A stretch of 39,459 nt of DNA from positions 1-39,459 of the forward strand of contig PMWW01000199.1 in NCBI GenBank assembly GCA_003165795.1, read 5' to 3'. Both the position numbers and the translations under genes were made by a program. The number at the start of each line of letters is the position of its first letter. Positions within the stretch are counted from its first letter, which is position 1. This document shows, piece by piece, positions 1-7,672 of the stretch. A model generated the notes under the pieces. The model did not search any database. It was not told the origin of the DNA and saw only the letters and a list, made by a program, of their open reading frames with translations. The DNA is from Acidobacteriaceae bacterium. GTDB lineage: Bacteria > Acidobacteriota > Terriglobia > Terriglobales > Acidobacteriaceae.

Positions 1-464
1 GATGAGAGTTTGGGGGCAGGTCATACTTGCGAGGGGAATCGACTGGAACCCCCAGCCAAAACTGCCTAATTAATCGAAAGCACAAAATTGTCTCGAAAGT
101 CTTCGGCGGAAAGCGACGGCCTTTTCTATATTTCATTTCTGTTCAACGTTGGTCCCACCGGCACTTTCATTACCTACCGACCAAAACTGACAGTCAATGG
201 CTTGTTGACAAATCTGTGACAATTAAGAAGAAATTGTTGGAGTGCCATCGGAAGCCTAAATGGGTTTGTTGTAAAGCTGGCGATTCGTGGGTAGCGATTG
301 CCCAGGCAAGCCTAGGCTTACTGTTGAAGTGGGTATAACACAGTACCAAACCTTTGAAATGAAGAGCGCAATTACGGAGAATTATTGTCGTGAAGCTACG
401 GCCTCCGGTGGGACTAAAGTCGCGGTGGAAAGCAACCATTTGTCGCGGCCGGGGGCCTGCGCTT
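1..464. other. Gap before def, no gene recognised
   Basis: No convincing gene was found. Short open frames exist on both strands (for example 27-338 plus and 194-439 minus), but they lack a good ribosome site, resemble no family I know and overlap one another. A TGGGGG block near position 10 and a CCCCCA block near position 51 could pair over a long loop, but I cannot assign a known RNA. The stretch is less GC-rich than the genes that follow. Confidence 0.4.
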
Positions 465-1055
465 CTATGGGGTGTTGAGCTTTTCCTTCACCGCTGACAC
501 GGGTAGGTCCTTCCACAGGCGATCTAAGTTTTCGAGGGTTGAAAACGTGCGGGCATACATTCGGTCAGTGTACAGAATTCCGGAAAGATGATCAATCTCG
601 TGCTGTAGGATGCGCGCGTACCAACCAGAGGCCTCAACCCGGACCAACTCCGCTCGTTCATTTAGAAACTCAACTGTAACCGTGCGCGAGCGGGGCACAA
701 TTGCCGAATATCCGCTAATACTAAGACATGCTTCGAAGAATTCTATGGAAGCCCCTTTCGCTGAAACAATTGTGGGGTTGATGATGACGTGGAATGGGAC
801 GGGTCGCCGTTGCCTTTCCGTCAATTGCTCTTGGCTCAGTTTGCTGTGATACTCCGGGCGGTCCTCGATGACGGCCAATCGCAACGGAATACCTACCTGT
901 GGCGCGGCCAGCCCAACGCCGGGAGCGTCCCGCATAGTATCTGTCATGTATTCGATCAGCCTCTGCGTTTCCTCAGCCAATATTTCATCGCGGGACAATG
1001 CACCAGCCTGCCGCCGTAGCACCTCTTCTCCGGCTTGGACAATTTTCAAACGCAA
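465..1055 (-). CDS. def: Peptide deformylase
   Basis: This metalloenzyme removes the formyl group from the N-terminal methionine of new proteins in the cytoplasm. All three family motifs are visible in the 196 residues: GVGLAAPQVG near residue 46, EACLSISGY near 110, and QHEIDHLSG near 150. These supply the Cys and two His metal ligands and the catalytic Glu. The second motif reads EACLS where most family members have EGCLS, but the metal-binding Cys is kept. The start is taken as TTG at 1055, because GAGGTGA lies about seven bases upstream and the protein then begins in register with the family. The gene is divergent from the small basic protein at 1273 and has no operon partner in the window. 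Confidence 0.95.
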   Translation of the reverse strand: MRLKIVQAGEEVLRRQAGALSRDEILAEETQRLIEYMTDTMRDAPGVGLAAPQVGIPLRLAVIEDRPEYHSKLSQEQLTERQRRPVPFHVIINPTIVSAKGASIEFFEACLSISGYSAIVPRSRTVTVEFLNERAELVRVEASGWYARILQHEIDHLSGILYTDRMYARTFSTLENLDRLWKDLPVSAVKEKLNTP

Positions 1056-1272
1056 TCTTTAGTCACCTCTGGTATATTCGTGCCCATGATCTTACATTAG
1101 TGAGGGGTCCCTGGATTGCCTCGGCTACTCCCAAAGGAACGCGATTGTTCAACAAGTCGAGCGGGAGTGGCTTACTGCTTGAGTAAGGTCACATTGCCGG
1201 GAAGGGCACATGATTCGATTGCACCACGGTTGCTGCAACACTATTCAAGCCTAATCTTTGCGAAGGATAAAC

Positions 1273-1629
1273 ATGGATATTCAAGGTACTTTAGAACAAC
1301 TTAGACAAGAGCTTGACCGTATTGATCACGCCATCGCCGCTCTTGAACAGCTAGGCCAGACCTCACCTCGCCGTGGCCGTCCACCCAACGTGACCCAGGC
1401 TGTCCCAGCCGGCGGACGAAAGCGCCGCACGATGAGCGCGGCGGCACGAGCCAAAATAGCCGCCGCACAACGCGCACGCTGGGCAAGACAGAAGGCGAAT
1501 GCCGCGCCAAAGCAGGCTAAGTCAACACAGAAGAAGTCTTCTGGCCGTCGTCCCATGAGTCCTGCGGCCCGCAAGAGATTGTCGGCGATCCTGAAAGCAA
1601 AATGGGCAGAGCGGAAGAAGGCAGCGTAG
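1273..1629 (+). CDS. Small basic protein with duplicated RR-MS-AAR-RWA motif
   Basis: A 118-residue protein of unknown function. Residues 1-30 look like a short helix or coiled coil (MDIQGTLEQLRQELDRIDHA). An RRGRPP patch near residue 33 resembles an AT-hook core. Then come two copies of a roughly 22-residue basic unit: RRTMSAAARAKIAAAQRARW near residue 50 and RRPMSPAARKRLSAILKAKW near 90, joined by a Lys/Ala/Gln linker. Known: similar basic tandem units occur in small bacterial proteins thought to bind nucleic acid. Inference: a nucleoid-associated or regulatory DNA-binding protein with an N-terminal oligomerisation helix. The ATG at 1273 follows GAAGGAT. An alternative upstream start at 1258 would add only five residues. 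Confidence 0.75.
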   Translation: MDIQGTLEQLRQELDRIDHAIAALEQLGQTSPRRGRPPNVTQAVPAGGRKRRTMSAAARAKIAAAQRARWARQKANAAPKQAKSTQKKSSGRRPMSPAARKRLSAILKAKWAERKKAA

Positions 1630-1703
1630 GAACCCCGGTTTGGGGTGTTCGATTCGAGAGCGCCGGAGCGCCGCGTAAGCGCTGACGGCGGCGAGCCACG
1701 CCC

Positions 1704-1829
1704 CTAATCCGCTCGCAGCGTGATCGACGGATCGACCTGGGCGGCGCGCCACGCGGGTACGCTGCACGCGACCAGCGACACGCCTACCAGTAGCACGATC
1801 ACGCCGAGATAGGTGATAGCGCCAGTCAT
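1704..1829 (-). pseudogene. C-terminal remnant of a MacB/ADOP-type ABC permease
   Basis: The last 41 codons read as the end of a FtsX/MacB-type permease: a hydrophobic segment (ITYLGVIVLLVGVSLVAC) followed by VPAWRAAQVDPSITLRAD, the usual PARRAARVDPxxALR tail of acidobacterial permeases. The same frame stays open upstream to 2333 but overlaps nagA antisense and shows no other permease domain. The periplasmic and N-terminal parts are missing, so this is a decayed relic. The rest of the 1630-2145 gap, before nagA, holds nothing else I can name. Confidence 0.55.
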
Positions 1830-2145
1830 CATCATGATGATTGTCAAGATGTGACGACCAAGCTGAGTTGACTTGGGCCATGCCCATCGGCATGCCTCAG
1901 GGCTGGCTCCGATGACCAGCACGACCAGAACGTGGGCGGCTTCACCGCGAAGAATGTAGCAGGAAAGGGACTCCGGCACCGGTTGGATCATTCCCAGGCC
2001 CGCGACCCGAACCGGCCAGCCGGATGTAGAACATGCCGCCATCCATCGTCGGCCAAGGACCGGCCTGTCCCTCTTGCAAGCGTCAGATGGCTCAGCAACG
2101 TGCGACTGCTCTAGAATCCAGTCAGCGAACAATTGAGGCCTAACC

Positions 2146-3315
2146 TTGGCGACAGTGCTTCTAGCCCGGCAACTGCTGACTCCGCTCGAGCGCATTGATG
2201 ATGCCGCGCTTGTGATCGAGGACGGGATCATTTCGGCGATCGGGTCGCGCGATGCCGTTCCCCTTCCTGCGAATGCCCGAACCATCGACTTCGGTGACTC
2301 CATCCTTACGCCGGGAATGATTGACATCCACATTCATGGAGGGGCGGGACATGACGTGATGGAAGGTTCTGGCGAGAGCTTGACGGCCATTGAGCGGTTG
2401 CTGGTTCGCCATGGTGTGACAAGTTATTGTCCCACGACGGTCACTGCGCCGATGGATGAAACCCTCACGACACTGGCGGCCCTGGCCAAAGCCATCGAAG
2501 ACCGGGAGAGCCATGGTTCTGCTGATCCTCACCGTGCCCGCCCGCTGGGAATCCATCTGGAGGGTCCGTTTCTGAGCCATGCGCGCCGCGGCGTGCATCC
2601 GTCCATGTTTCTGCAGCCAGCTTCGACGGAGATCTTCAACCGCATGTGGGATGCCGCCGAAGGACGCATACGGATGCTCACCATCGCCCCCGAGTTGGAG
2701 GGCGCGCTGGATCTCATTACCGCCGTTTCACAACGCGGCGTGTGCGTCAGCATTGGTCATTCCAATGCCACTCTCGCGCAGGCAAACGCCGGCATCAAGG
2801 CGGGGGCGTGTCACGCGACCCACACCTTCAATGCGATGCGGCGGCTCGATCATCGCGACCCCGGGCTGCTCGGCGCAATTCTCACCGACCGAAGCCTCAC
2901 GGCCGACATGGTGGTTGACGGAGTCCACGTCGAACCGGTCGTGGTCGATCTCTTCCTGCGGGCGAAAGGGGTCGACGGCGCGGTCTTGATCACCGATGGC
3001 ATCAGCGCCACCGGCATGCCCGATGGGACCTACCGCCTGGGTTCGTTCGAAGTCGAGGTGCGCGCTGGCCGCTGTGAGTCGCATGGAAAGCTCGCGGGGA
3101 GTGTGCTGACCCTCGATCTCGCGGTGCGCAACGTGATGGCCTTTGCCAAAATGAGCCTTCAAGACAGCATTCGCATGGCCACGCTTAATCCTGCCCGGGT
3201 CCTGCGTATCGAACCCCGCAAAGGTGTTTTGCGGGCGGGCGCCGACGCCGACATCGTTGTCTGCTCTCCGGCCGGCGAGGTGCAACGGACTATCGTGGGC
3301 GGCATGCTGCAGTAA
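2146..3315 (+). CDS. nagA: N-acetylglucosamine-6-phosphate deacetylase
   Basis: This cytoplasmic amidohydrolase converts N-acetylglucosamine-6-phosphate to glucosamine-6-phosphate and acetate, in amino-sugar use and cell-wall recycling. The 389 residues match the normal NagA length. Amidohydrolase landmarks appear in order: LTPGMIDIHIHGG near residue 54 (metal-site HxH), HLEGPFL near 138 (Glu ligand), SIGHSNA near 203 and HTFNAM near 227 (His ligands), and ITDGISATG near 283 (catalytic Asp). The ADADIV segment near the end is also typical. TTG at 2146 is chosen because GAGG lies seven bases upstream and no in-frame ATG gives a full N-terminus. No nagB or transporter is adjacent, so it appears to be a lone gene. 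Confidence 0.95.
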   Translation: MATVLLARQLLTPLERIDDAALVIEDGIISAIGSRDAVPLPANARTIDFGDSILTPGMIDIHIHGGAGHDVMEGSGESLTAIERLLVRHGVTSYCPTTVTAPMDETLTTLAALAKAIEDRESHGSADPHRARPLGIHLEGPFLSHARRGVHPSMFLQPASTEIFNRMWDAAEGRIRMLTIAPELEGALDLITAVSQRGVCVSIGHSNATLAQANAGIKAGACHATHTFNAMRRLDHRDPGLLGAILTDRSLTADMVVDGVHVEPVVVDLFLRAKGVDGAVLITDGISATGMPDGTYRLGSFEVEVRAGRCESHGKLAGSVLTLDLAVRNVMAFAKMSLQDSIRMATLNPARVLRIEPRKGVLRAGADADIVVCSPAGEVQRTIVGGMLQ

Positions 3316-3424
3316 TCCGGCAATCTTTGCGGAACGTTCTGCCCCATTCGTCTATCACCTCTTCAAGTGACCCCAATCACTGCTCTGGTGACCATTCTGA
3401 GCGAAGGTCAAAGAGGAGAGCTAG

Positions 3425-4510
3425 ATGCTCCTCCCAGCCTTCCTGGATGGCCGCCGTTGGACCGCACGCTGCGGTAGGCAGCGTGTTTCGTCGTGGCGCA
3501 CCCTGTTTCCATTCTTACTTGTTCCGTTGCTGTTGTCTGCCGAACCCAACCCTGCGAATTCAACGTTCCATGGCAATGGCGGATTCGGCGGCGGAATCCT
3601 GCTCGGCCTGGTGCTGGCGATGCTGGTGGGCGGGTTCGCGCGGACCCGATTCAAAACCGCAGAGCGCGCATCGGCGACCTGGAAGGAACTGGCCGATCAT
3701 CGCGAGTACGAACGCAACCTGGCCCAACAGGAGTTAGTGGGCAGGCTGGAGGAAGAGCGCGAGCTGGCCAAGGAGAAAATGCAGTTCGAGTCGCAGCTCA
3801 CGGAGTATGAAAAGTATGCCTCACTGGCCCAACTTGCTCTGGGCGCGGCGCACGAGATCAACAATCCACTACTGGGCATCCTGTCGCATCTCGAACTCGA
3901 GTGGAGAGAGGCCACCGACGAACGTCGCGACGAAATCGAACAGTGCATCGAGGGCGCCAAGCGTATTTCCGCGGCGGTGCGAGGCTTGCTCGACTATGCG
4001 CGACCCGGACCGTTGACGCTTAGCAAAGTCAACCTGCAGCGGCTTACCAGCGAGACGCTGAAGTTCCTGGAGCATCAGCCCATGTTCCGGCAAATCGAAT
4101 TGCAGAACTGCGTCCCCCACGACCTGCCCAACCTGAGCGCCGATGCCAACCAGTTATCGCAGATCCTGATGAACCTGCTTCTCAATGCCGCCCAGGCGAC
4201 CTCGCCAGGTGGAAGCATCACCATCCTGGCTGACAAAGTGAAGTTCGCCGAAGTCATCGAGCTGCGCGTACGTGACACGGGTTGCGGAATTCCAGCTGAC
4301 ATCCTGCCTCACGTCTTCGAGCCATTCTTTACTACCAAGCGCGGCAAGGGAACTGGCCTGGGGTTGAGCATAACCCAAAGTTATGTGCGCAGCCACGGTG
4401 GCGACATTTATGTGGAAAGCATACCGGGCGCAGGCACCACGGTGCGGGTCACTCTGCCGGTTCGCCAGGTGGGCAAAGTTGTGCGGCCCAGCGAGGAAGT
4501 CATCGCTTAG
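3425..4510 (+). CDS. Membrane-bound sensor histidine kinase (NtrB class)
   Basis: A 361-residue sensor kinase. Hydrophobic segments at about residues 24-38 and 55-71 suggest membrane anchoring with only a small external loop. A Lys/Glu-rich coiled coil (about 84-130) leads to the dimerisation domain with the phospho-acceptor in AAHEINNPL (His 143). The ATPase domain has an N box (QILMNLLLNAAQA), a G1 box (DTGCGIP), FEPFFTTK and a GTGLGLS G2 box, so it should be active. GAGGAG precedes the ATG. The gene ends two bases before the NtrC-type regulator, so the two form one operon and almost certainly a cognate pair. The signal is unknown. With so little outside the membrane, sensing may be in or near the membrane. 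Confidence 0.93.
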   Translation: MLLPAFLDGRRWTARCGRQRVSSWRTLFPFLLVPLLLSAEPNPANSTFHGNGGFGGGILLGLVLAMLVGGFARTRFKTAERASATWKELADHREYERNLAQQELVGRLEEERELAKEKMQFESQLTEYEKYASLAQLALGAAHEINNPLLGILSHLELEWREATDERRDEIEQCIEGAKRISAAVRGLLDYARPGPLTLSKVNLQRLTSETLKFLEHQPMFRQIELQNCVPHDLPNLSADANQLSQILMNLLLNAAQATSPGGSITILADKVKFAEVIELRVRDTGCGIPADILPHVFEPFFTTKRGKGTGLGLSITQSYVRSHGGDIYVESIPGAGTTVRVTLPVRQVGKVVRPSEEVIA

Positions 4511-4512
4511 CC

Positions 4513-5898
4513 ATGGCCCACTCCATACTGATTGTCGATGACGAAGCTCTTACGCTGCTCACCATTGGGCGCGCCTTGGAGACCGAGGGCTACGAAGTAC
4601 TGCTCGCCTCCAGCGGAGAGGAAGCACTGCAGACCATCGCCGAACAGAAGCCCGACCTCGCGCTGCTCGATGTAGTTTTGCCGGGCATTAACGGAATCGA
4701 AGTCTTGCGCCAGGCGAAAAAGTTTTCACCCGCGACGATCGTGGTAATGATGAGCGCCTACCACTTGGTAGACCGCGCCGTCGAAGCCATGAAGCTGGGC
4801 GCCTACGACTATCTCATCAAGCCTTTCCGCATTGCGGACATGGTCAACGCCATCCAGCGTGCCACCGAGATGCTGGCGTTGCGGGTGCGGGTTCACGATA
4901 CGGTGGAAAGCGCCAAGGGTCGCTACGATTTTGGGCGGGTCGTCACCCAAAGTCGGACCATGCGCGAAGTGCTGGAGATGGCGCGCCGGGCCGCCGACAG
5001 CGATCACACCACGATCTTGATTCAGGGCGAGAGCGGAACCGGTAAAGAGGTGCTGGCAAAAGCCATTCATTACAACAGTTCGCGGGCCCAGGCGCCGCTG
5101 ATTGCGCTCAACTGCGCGGCCTTGCCCGACACGCTGCTGGAGAGCGAACTTTTCGGCTTCGAGCCAGGAGCGTTTACCGACGCCCGCCGGCGCAAAGAAG
5201 GACTGATCGAGAAAGCCTCGGGCGGTACTCTTTTCCTCGACGAGATTGGCAATACGTCGTTCAGCCTGCAAGCCAAGCTGCTGCGCGTTTTGGAGGAGGG
5301 GATATTTCTCCGCTTAGGTGGAACCAAGCCCATTCAGGTGAACGTGCGCATCATCACCGCGACCAACAAAGTCCTGAAGGAAGCCGTCACTAAAGGCGAG
5401 TTTCGCGAGGACCTTTACTACCGTCTGAATGTGCTGCCGCTGTTTATTCCGCCCTTGCGCGAGCGTCGCGAAGACATCTTGCCCCTGGCGCTCGATATCA
5501 TGCAATTCTTCAACAAGGAACTGAAGAAGAGCTTCGTCGGATTTACCCCGTCCGCCGCCGAATTGCTGCAACGGTATCCCTGGCCGGGAAACATCCGCGA
5601 ACTGCGAAACGTGATCGAGCGCACCATGATCCTCTCGAAGGAGACGGAGATCGACGAAGAAGCTCTGCCCGAGGAAGTCCGCGACTACCACGACGAGCCG
5701 GCGCACGAGGAGATACTTTCGTCCTTCGAACTCTCGCCGACCGGCAATCAATTCGTAAGCTTGCGGGAACTGGAAGACCGCTACATCCACGAAGTGTTGA
5801 ACGCTACCGGCCAGAACAAAACTCATGCCGCCCGCATCCTGGGCATACATCCTACTTCGCTCTTGCGCCGTCTGAAGAAAACGCTCGAGCTGGTTTAG
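4513..5898 (+). CDS. NtrC-family sigma-54-dependent response regulator
   Basis: A 461-residue activator with receiver, AAA+ and Fis-type HTH domains. The receiver has acidic residues at 10-11, phospho-acceptor Asp 53 and the conserved Lys 103 in LIKPF. The AAA+ domain has Walker A GESGTGKE (172-179), Walker B GGTLFLDEIG and the sigma-54 contact loop GAFTDA (219-224), a variant of GAFTGA that keeps the critical Phe-Thr. The C-terminus THAARILGIHPTSLLRRLKK is the DNA-binding helix-turn-helix. Known: such proteins bind enhancer-like sites and drive RNA polymerase-sigma-54. Inference: its likely target is the GcvH-like/HybA/HybB operon that starts 300 bases downstream, whose upstream region carries repeated palindromic motifs. 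Confidence 0.95.
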   Translation: MAHSILIVDDEALTLLTIGRALETEGYEVLLASSGEEALQTIAEQKPDLALLDVVLPGINGIEVLRQAKKFSPATIVVMMSAYHLVDRAVEAMKLGAYDYLIKPFRIADMVNAIQRATEMLALRVRVHDTVESAKGRYDFGRVVTQSRTMREVLEMARRAADSDHTTILIQGESGTGKEVLAKAIHYNSSRAQAPLIALNCAALPDTLLESELFGFEPGAFTDARRRKEGLIEKASGGTLFLDEIGNTSFSLQAKLLRVLEEGIFLRLGGTKPIQVNVRIITATNKVLKEAVTKGEFREDLYYRLNVLPLFIPPLRERREDILPLALDIMQFFNKELKKSFVGFTPSAAELLQRYPWPGNIRELRNVIERTMILSKETEIDEEALPEEVRDYHDEPAHEEILSSFELSPTGNQFVSLRELEDRYIHEVLNATGQNKTHAARILGIHPTSLLRRLKKTLELV

Positions 5899-5920
5899 CA
5901 CTCAGCCGGCACGGCCTCAC

Positions 5921-6044
5921 TACTGCAAAGTGCAACAGTAACCCCTGCAAAACGCAGTGGTTCGAAGTCCCTAATCGGCACTCCCTCGCATAACCCCTTT
6001 AGAACTCCAGCCCCTTTCGGGAAGCGGTTTGCACGCCACGTGCA
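5921..6044 (+). promoter_or_regulatory. Palindromic motif cluster, probable activator sites
   Basis: The 302-base gap (5899-6200) between the NtrC-type regulator and the GcvH-like gene has no gene. It holds two related motifs, CTGCAAAGTGCA at 5923 and CTGCAAAACGCA at 5945, whose starts are 22 bp apart, about two helical turns. The first lies inside a TACTG/CAGTA inverted repeat (5921-5940). A third palindrome, TGCAC-N5-GTGCA, lies at 6030-6044. Inference: binding sites for the neighbouring regulator. A weak sigma-54-like GG-N10-GC match occurs at 5913-5926, but it overlaps the first motif. Another near 5976 has only nine bases between GG and GC. The promoter itself is therefore unresolved. 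Confidence 0.45.
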
Positions 6045-6200
6045 CGTCTAAGAGCGGAGCATGATGCCATGACGACCTGCCCAACCTCGACCAGCCAAGC
6101 ATTAGCCAGCCAGATCGGGCGGCGCTCGTCGCATCGCGCTTCAAGACTCCGCGCAACCATCGCACTTTCAGAGATCGCGCGGAGCAGGTAAGGAGGCCTT

Positions 6201-6866
6201 ATGTCGATCCTATTTGTCCTGCTTACATTTCTTCTGATTCTTACTGTCATGTACTTCCGTCGCCCACAGGATGCGGTGAATGGACTGCAAGTCGCGCCGG
6301 TCAAGCGCATCCATTCTCCTGTCATGCTGAAGAAAGCCGGCTTCGAAGTCCCCGAGGGATATTGCTTCCATCCCGGACACACCTGGGTGATCGATGAAGG
6401 CCGGCAGAATGCGCGCGTCGGCATCGATGCGTTCGCCGGCAACTTGTTTGGCAAGATTGACTCCATCGAACTGTCTGACCTGAATCGTTGGGTGCGGCAG
6501 GGACAAAAACTGTGTACGGTCACGCGCGAAGGGCAGAGCACCGATCTGCTCTCGCCTATCGAAGGCGTGCTGACGTCGGTCAACCACGAAGTTCTCAAGA
6601 ACCCTAACCTCGTTATCGATGACCCCTACAAGAATGGCTGGCTGTGCGTGATCAAAGCTCCGGAGATGGCGACCAACGTAAAGAACCTTTTGCAGGGACC
6701 GCTCGTGTTGTCGTGGATGCAGAACAGCCTGGCCCGCATCGGAGCGATGGTTCAGCAACTCACTCCCGCTTTGGCGCAAGACGGTGGCCTGCCGATCAAA
6801 GGTCTGCTCTTCCAGGTCGATGAGGGTGCCCGGGAGCAGCTGGTGAGGGAATTCTTCCTGACGTAG
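6201..6866 (+). CDS. Membrane-anchored GcvH-like protein lacking the lipoyl lysine
   Basis: A 221-residue protein. Residues 1-19 form one hydrophobic anchor (MSILFVLLTFLLILTVMYF). Residues about 50-150 match the glycine-cleavage H-protein fold: HPGHTWV, ARVGIDAFAG, the LSPIEG turn, and a VIDDPYKNGWL segment like the SEPYxxGW motif of GcvH. The lipoylated Lys of GcvH (ESVKAASD) aligns with Gly 111 in TREGQSTD, so lipoyl attachment looks impossible. There are no other glycine-cleavage genes nearby. AAGGAGG precedes the ATG. It is the first gene of a run with HybA-like and HybB-like membrane redox proteins. Inference: a structural or assembly part of that complex, not a glycine-cleavage carrier. 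Confidence 0.85.
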   Translation: MSILFVLLTFLLILTVMYFRRPQDAVNGLQVAPVKRIHSPVMLKKAGFEVPEGYCFHPGHTWVIDEGRQNARVGIDAFAGNLFGKIDSIELSDLNRWVRQGQKLCTVTREGQSTDLLSPIEGVLTSVNHEVLKNPNLVIDDPYKNGWLCVIKAPEMATNVKNLLQGPLVLSWMQNSLARIGAMVQQLTPALAQDGGLPIKGLLFQVDEGAREQLVREFFLT

Positions 6867-6896
6867 CGCGGATCGGACACGGACACGGAGACCGTC

Positions 6897-7670
6897 ATGG
6901 CACAAGAAAAAGCGTTACTCATCGACATCAAGCGCTGCATCGGTTGCCTGAGCTGCGAGACGGCATGCAAGCAACTCCACGGATTCGGCACGGAACCTGA
7001 ACCAACTCTGTCTGACACGGCTTTCACCGTGGTCGAGGCGCGCGGCGATAAGTTTGTTCGGAAGATCTGCATGCACTGCGAAGATCCGGCCTGCGCCTCG
7101 GCCTGCCCGGTGGGAGCCATCAGCAAGACCGCACTCGGCCCGGTGGTGTACGACGCCGGCAAGTGCATCGGTTGCCGCTATTGCATGCTGGCCTGCCCTT
7201 ACCAGGTACCGCGCTATCAGTGGACCAAGCTGGCGCCGTTCGTGAAGAAGTGCGACCTGTGCTCGGACCGCATCAAAGCCGGCAAATCGACCGCCTGCGC
7301 CGAGGCCTGCCCGGTGCGAGCTACCGTCTTCGGCAATCGGGACGATCTGATTAACGAGGCCTGGAACCGCATTCGCGGCGACAAGTCCTACGTCCCTCAC
7401 ATTTGGGGAGTGGAAGAACTCGGCGGCGGCAGCGTGCTGTTTGTCTCCGACGTTCCCTTCGAGAAGCTGGGATTCAAGCCTGCTCCCAGCGGCAATCAGC
7501 CGATGCCTACGCTCACAGCCAGCGCGCTGGGCGACTCGCCCAAAGTTGTCATCATGGGTGGCACTATTCTCTCGGCGCTGTACTGGGTGACGCAGCGGCG
7601 GCGCGAAGTTGCGCTGGCTGAAGCCGAAGAGAAGGCCACCATCGCCAAGATCAAAGGGAAAAGGACCTAA
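6897..7670 (+). CDS. HybA-like four-cluster 4Fe-4S electron-transfer protein
   Basis: A 257-residue ferredoxin-like protein with four cysteine clusters: CIGCLSCETACK near residue 15, CMHCEDPACASACP near 60, CIGCRYCMLACP near 90, and CDLCSDR...CAEACP near 118-135. This is the usual 16-Cys pattern for four 4Fe-4S clusters in HybA/DmsB/NrfC-type subunits. A single hydrophobic segment near residue 218 (VVIMGGTILSALYWV) followed by basic residues suggests a C-terminal membrane anchor, as in HybA. I see no Tat signal peptide, so either the protein is cytoplasmic-facing or it is exported with a partner. It is 30 bases after the GcvH-like gene and two bases before the HybB-like gene. No catalytic hydrogenase or molybdoenzyme subunit is adjacent. 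Confidence 0.93.
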   Translation: MAQEKALLIDIKRCIGCLSCETACKQLHGFGTEPEPTLSDTAFTVVEARGDKFVRKICMHCEDPACASACPVGAISKTALGPVVYDAGKCIGCRYCMLACPYQVPRYQWTKLAPFVKKCDLCSDRIKAGKSTACAEACPVRATVFGNRDDLINEAWNRIRGDKSYVPHIWGVEELGGGSVLFVSDVPFEKLGFKPAPSGNQPMPTLTASALGDSPKVVIMGGTILSALYWVTQRRREVALAEAEEKATIAKIKGKRT

Positions 7671-7672
7671 TC

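Noticed and set aside
27-338. 103-residue open frame near the window start
   Set aside because: No ribosome site or recognisable domain, and it overlaps equally plausible frames on both strands.
5955-5975. GGTTCGAAGTCC resembling a tRNA T-arm
   Set aside because: No matching acceptor, D or anticodon arms around it.
5970-5990. Sigma-54-like CGGCAC...CGCAT before the redox operon
   Set aside because: GG and GC are separated by nine bases where ten are required.
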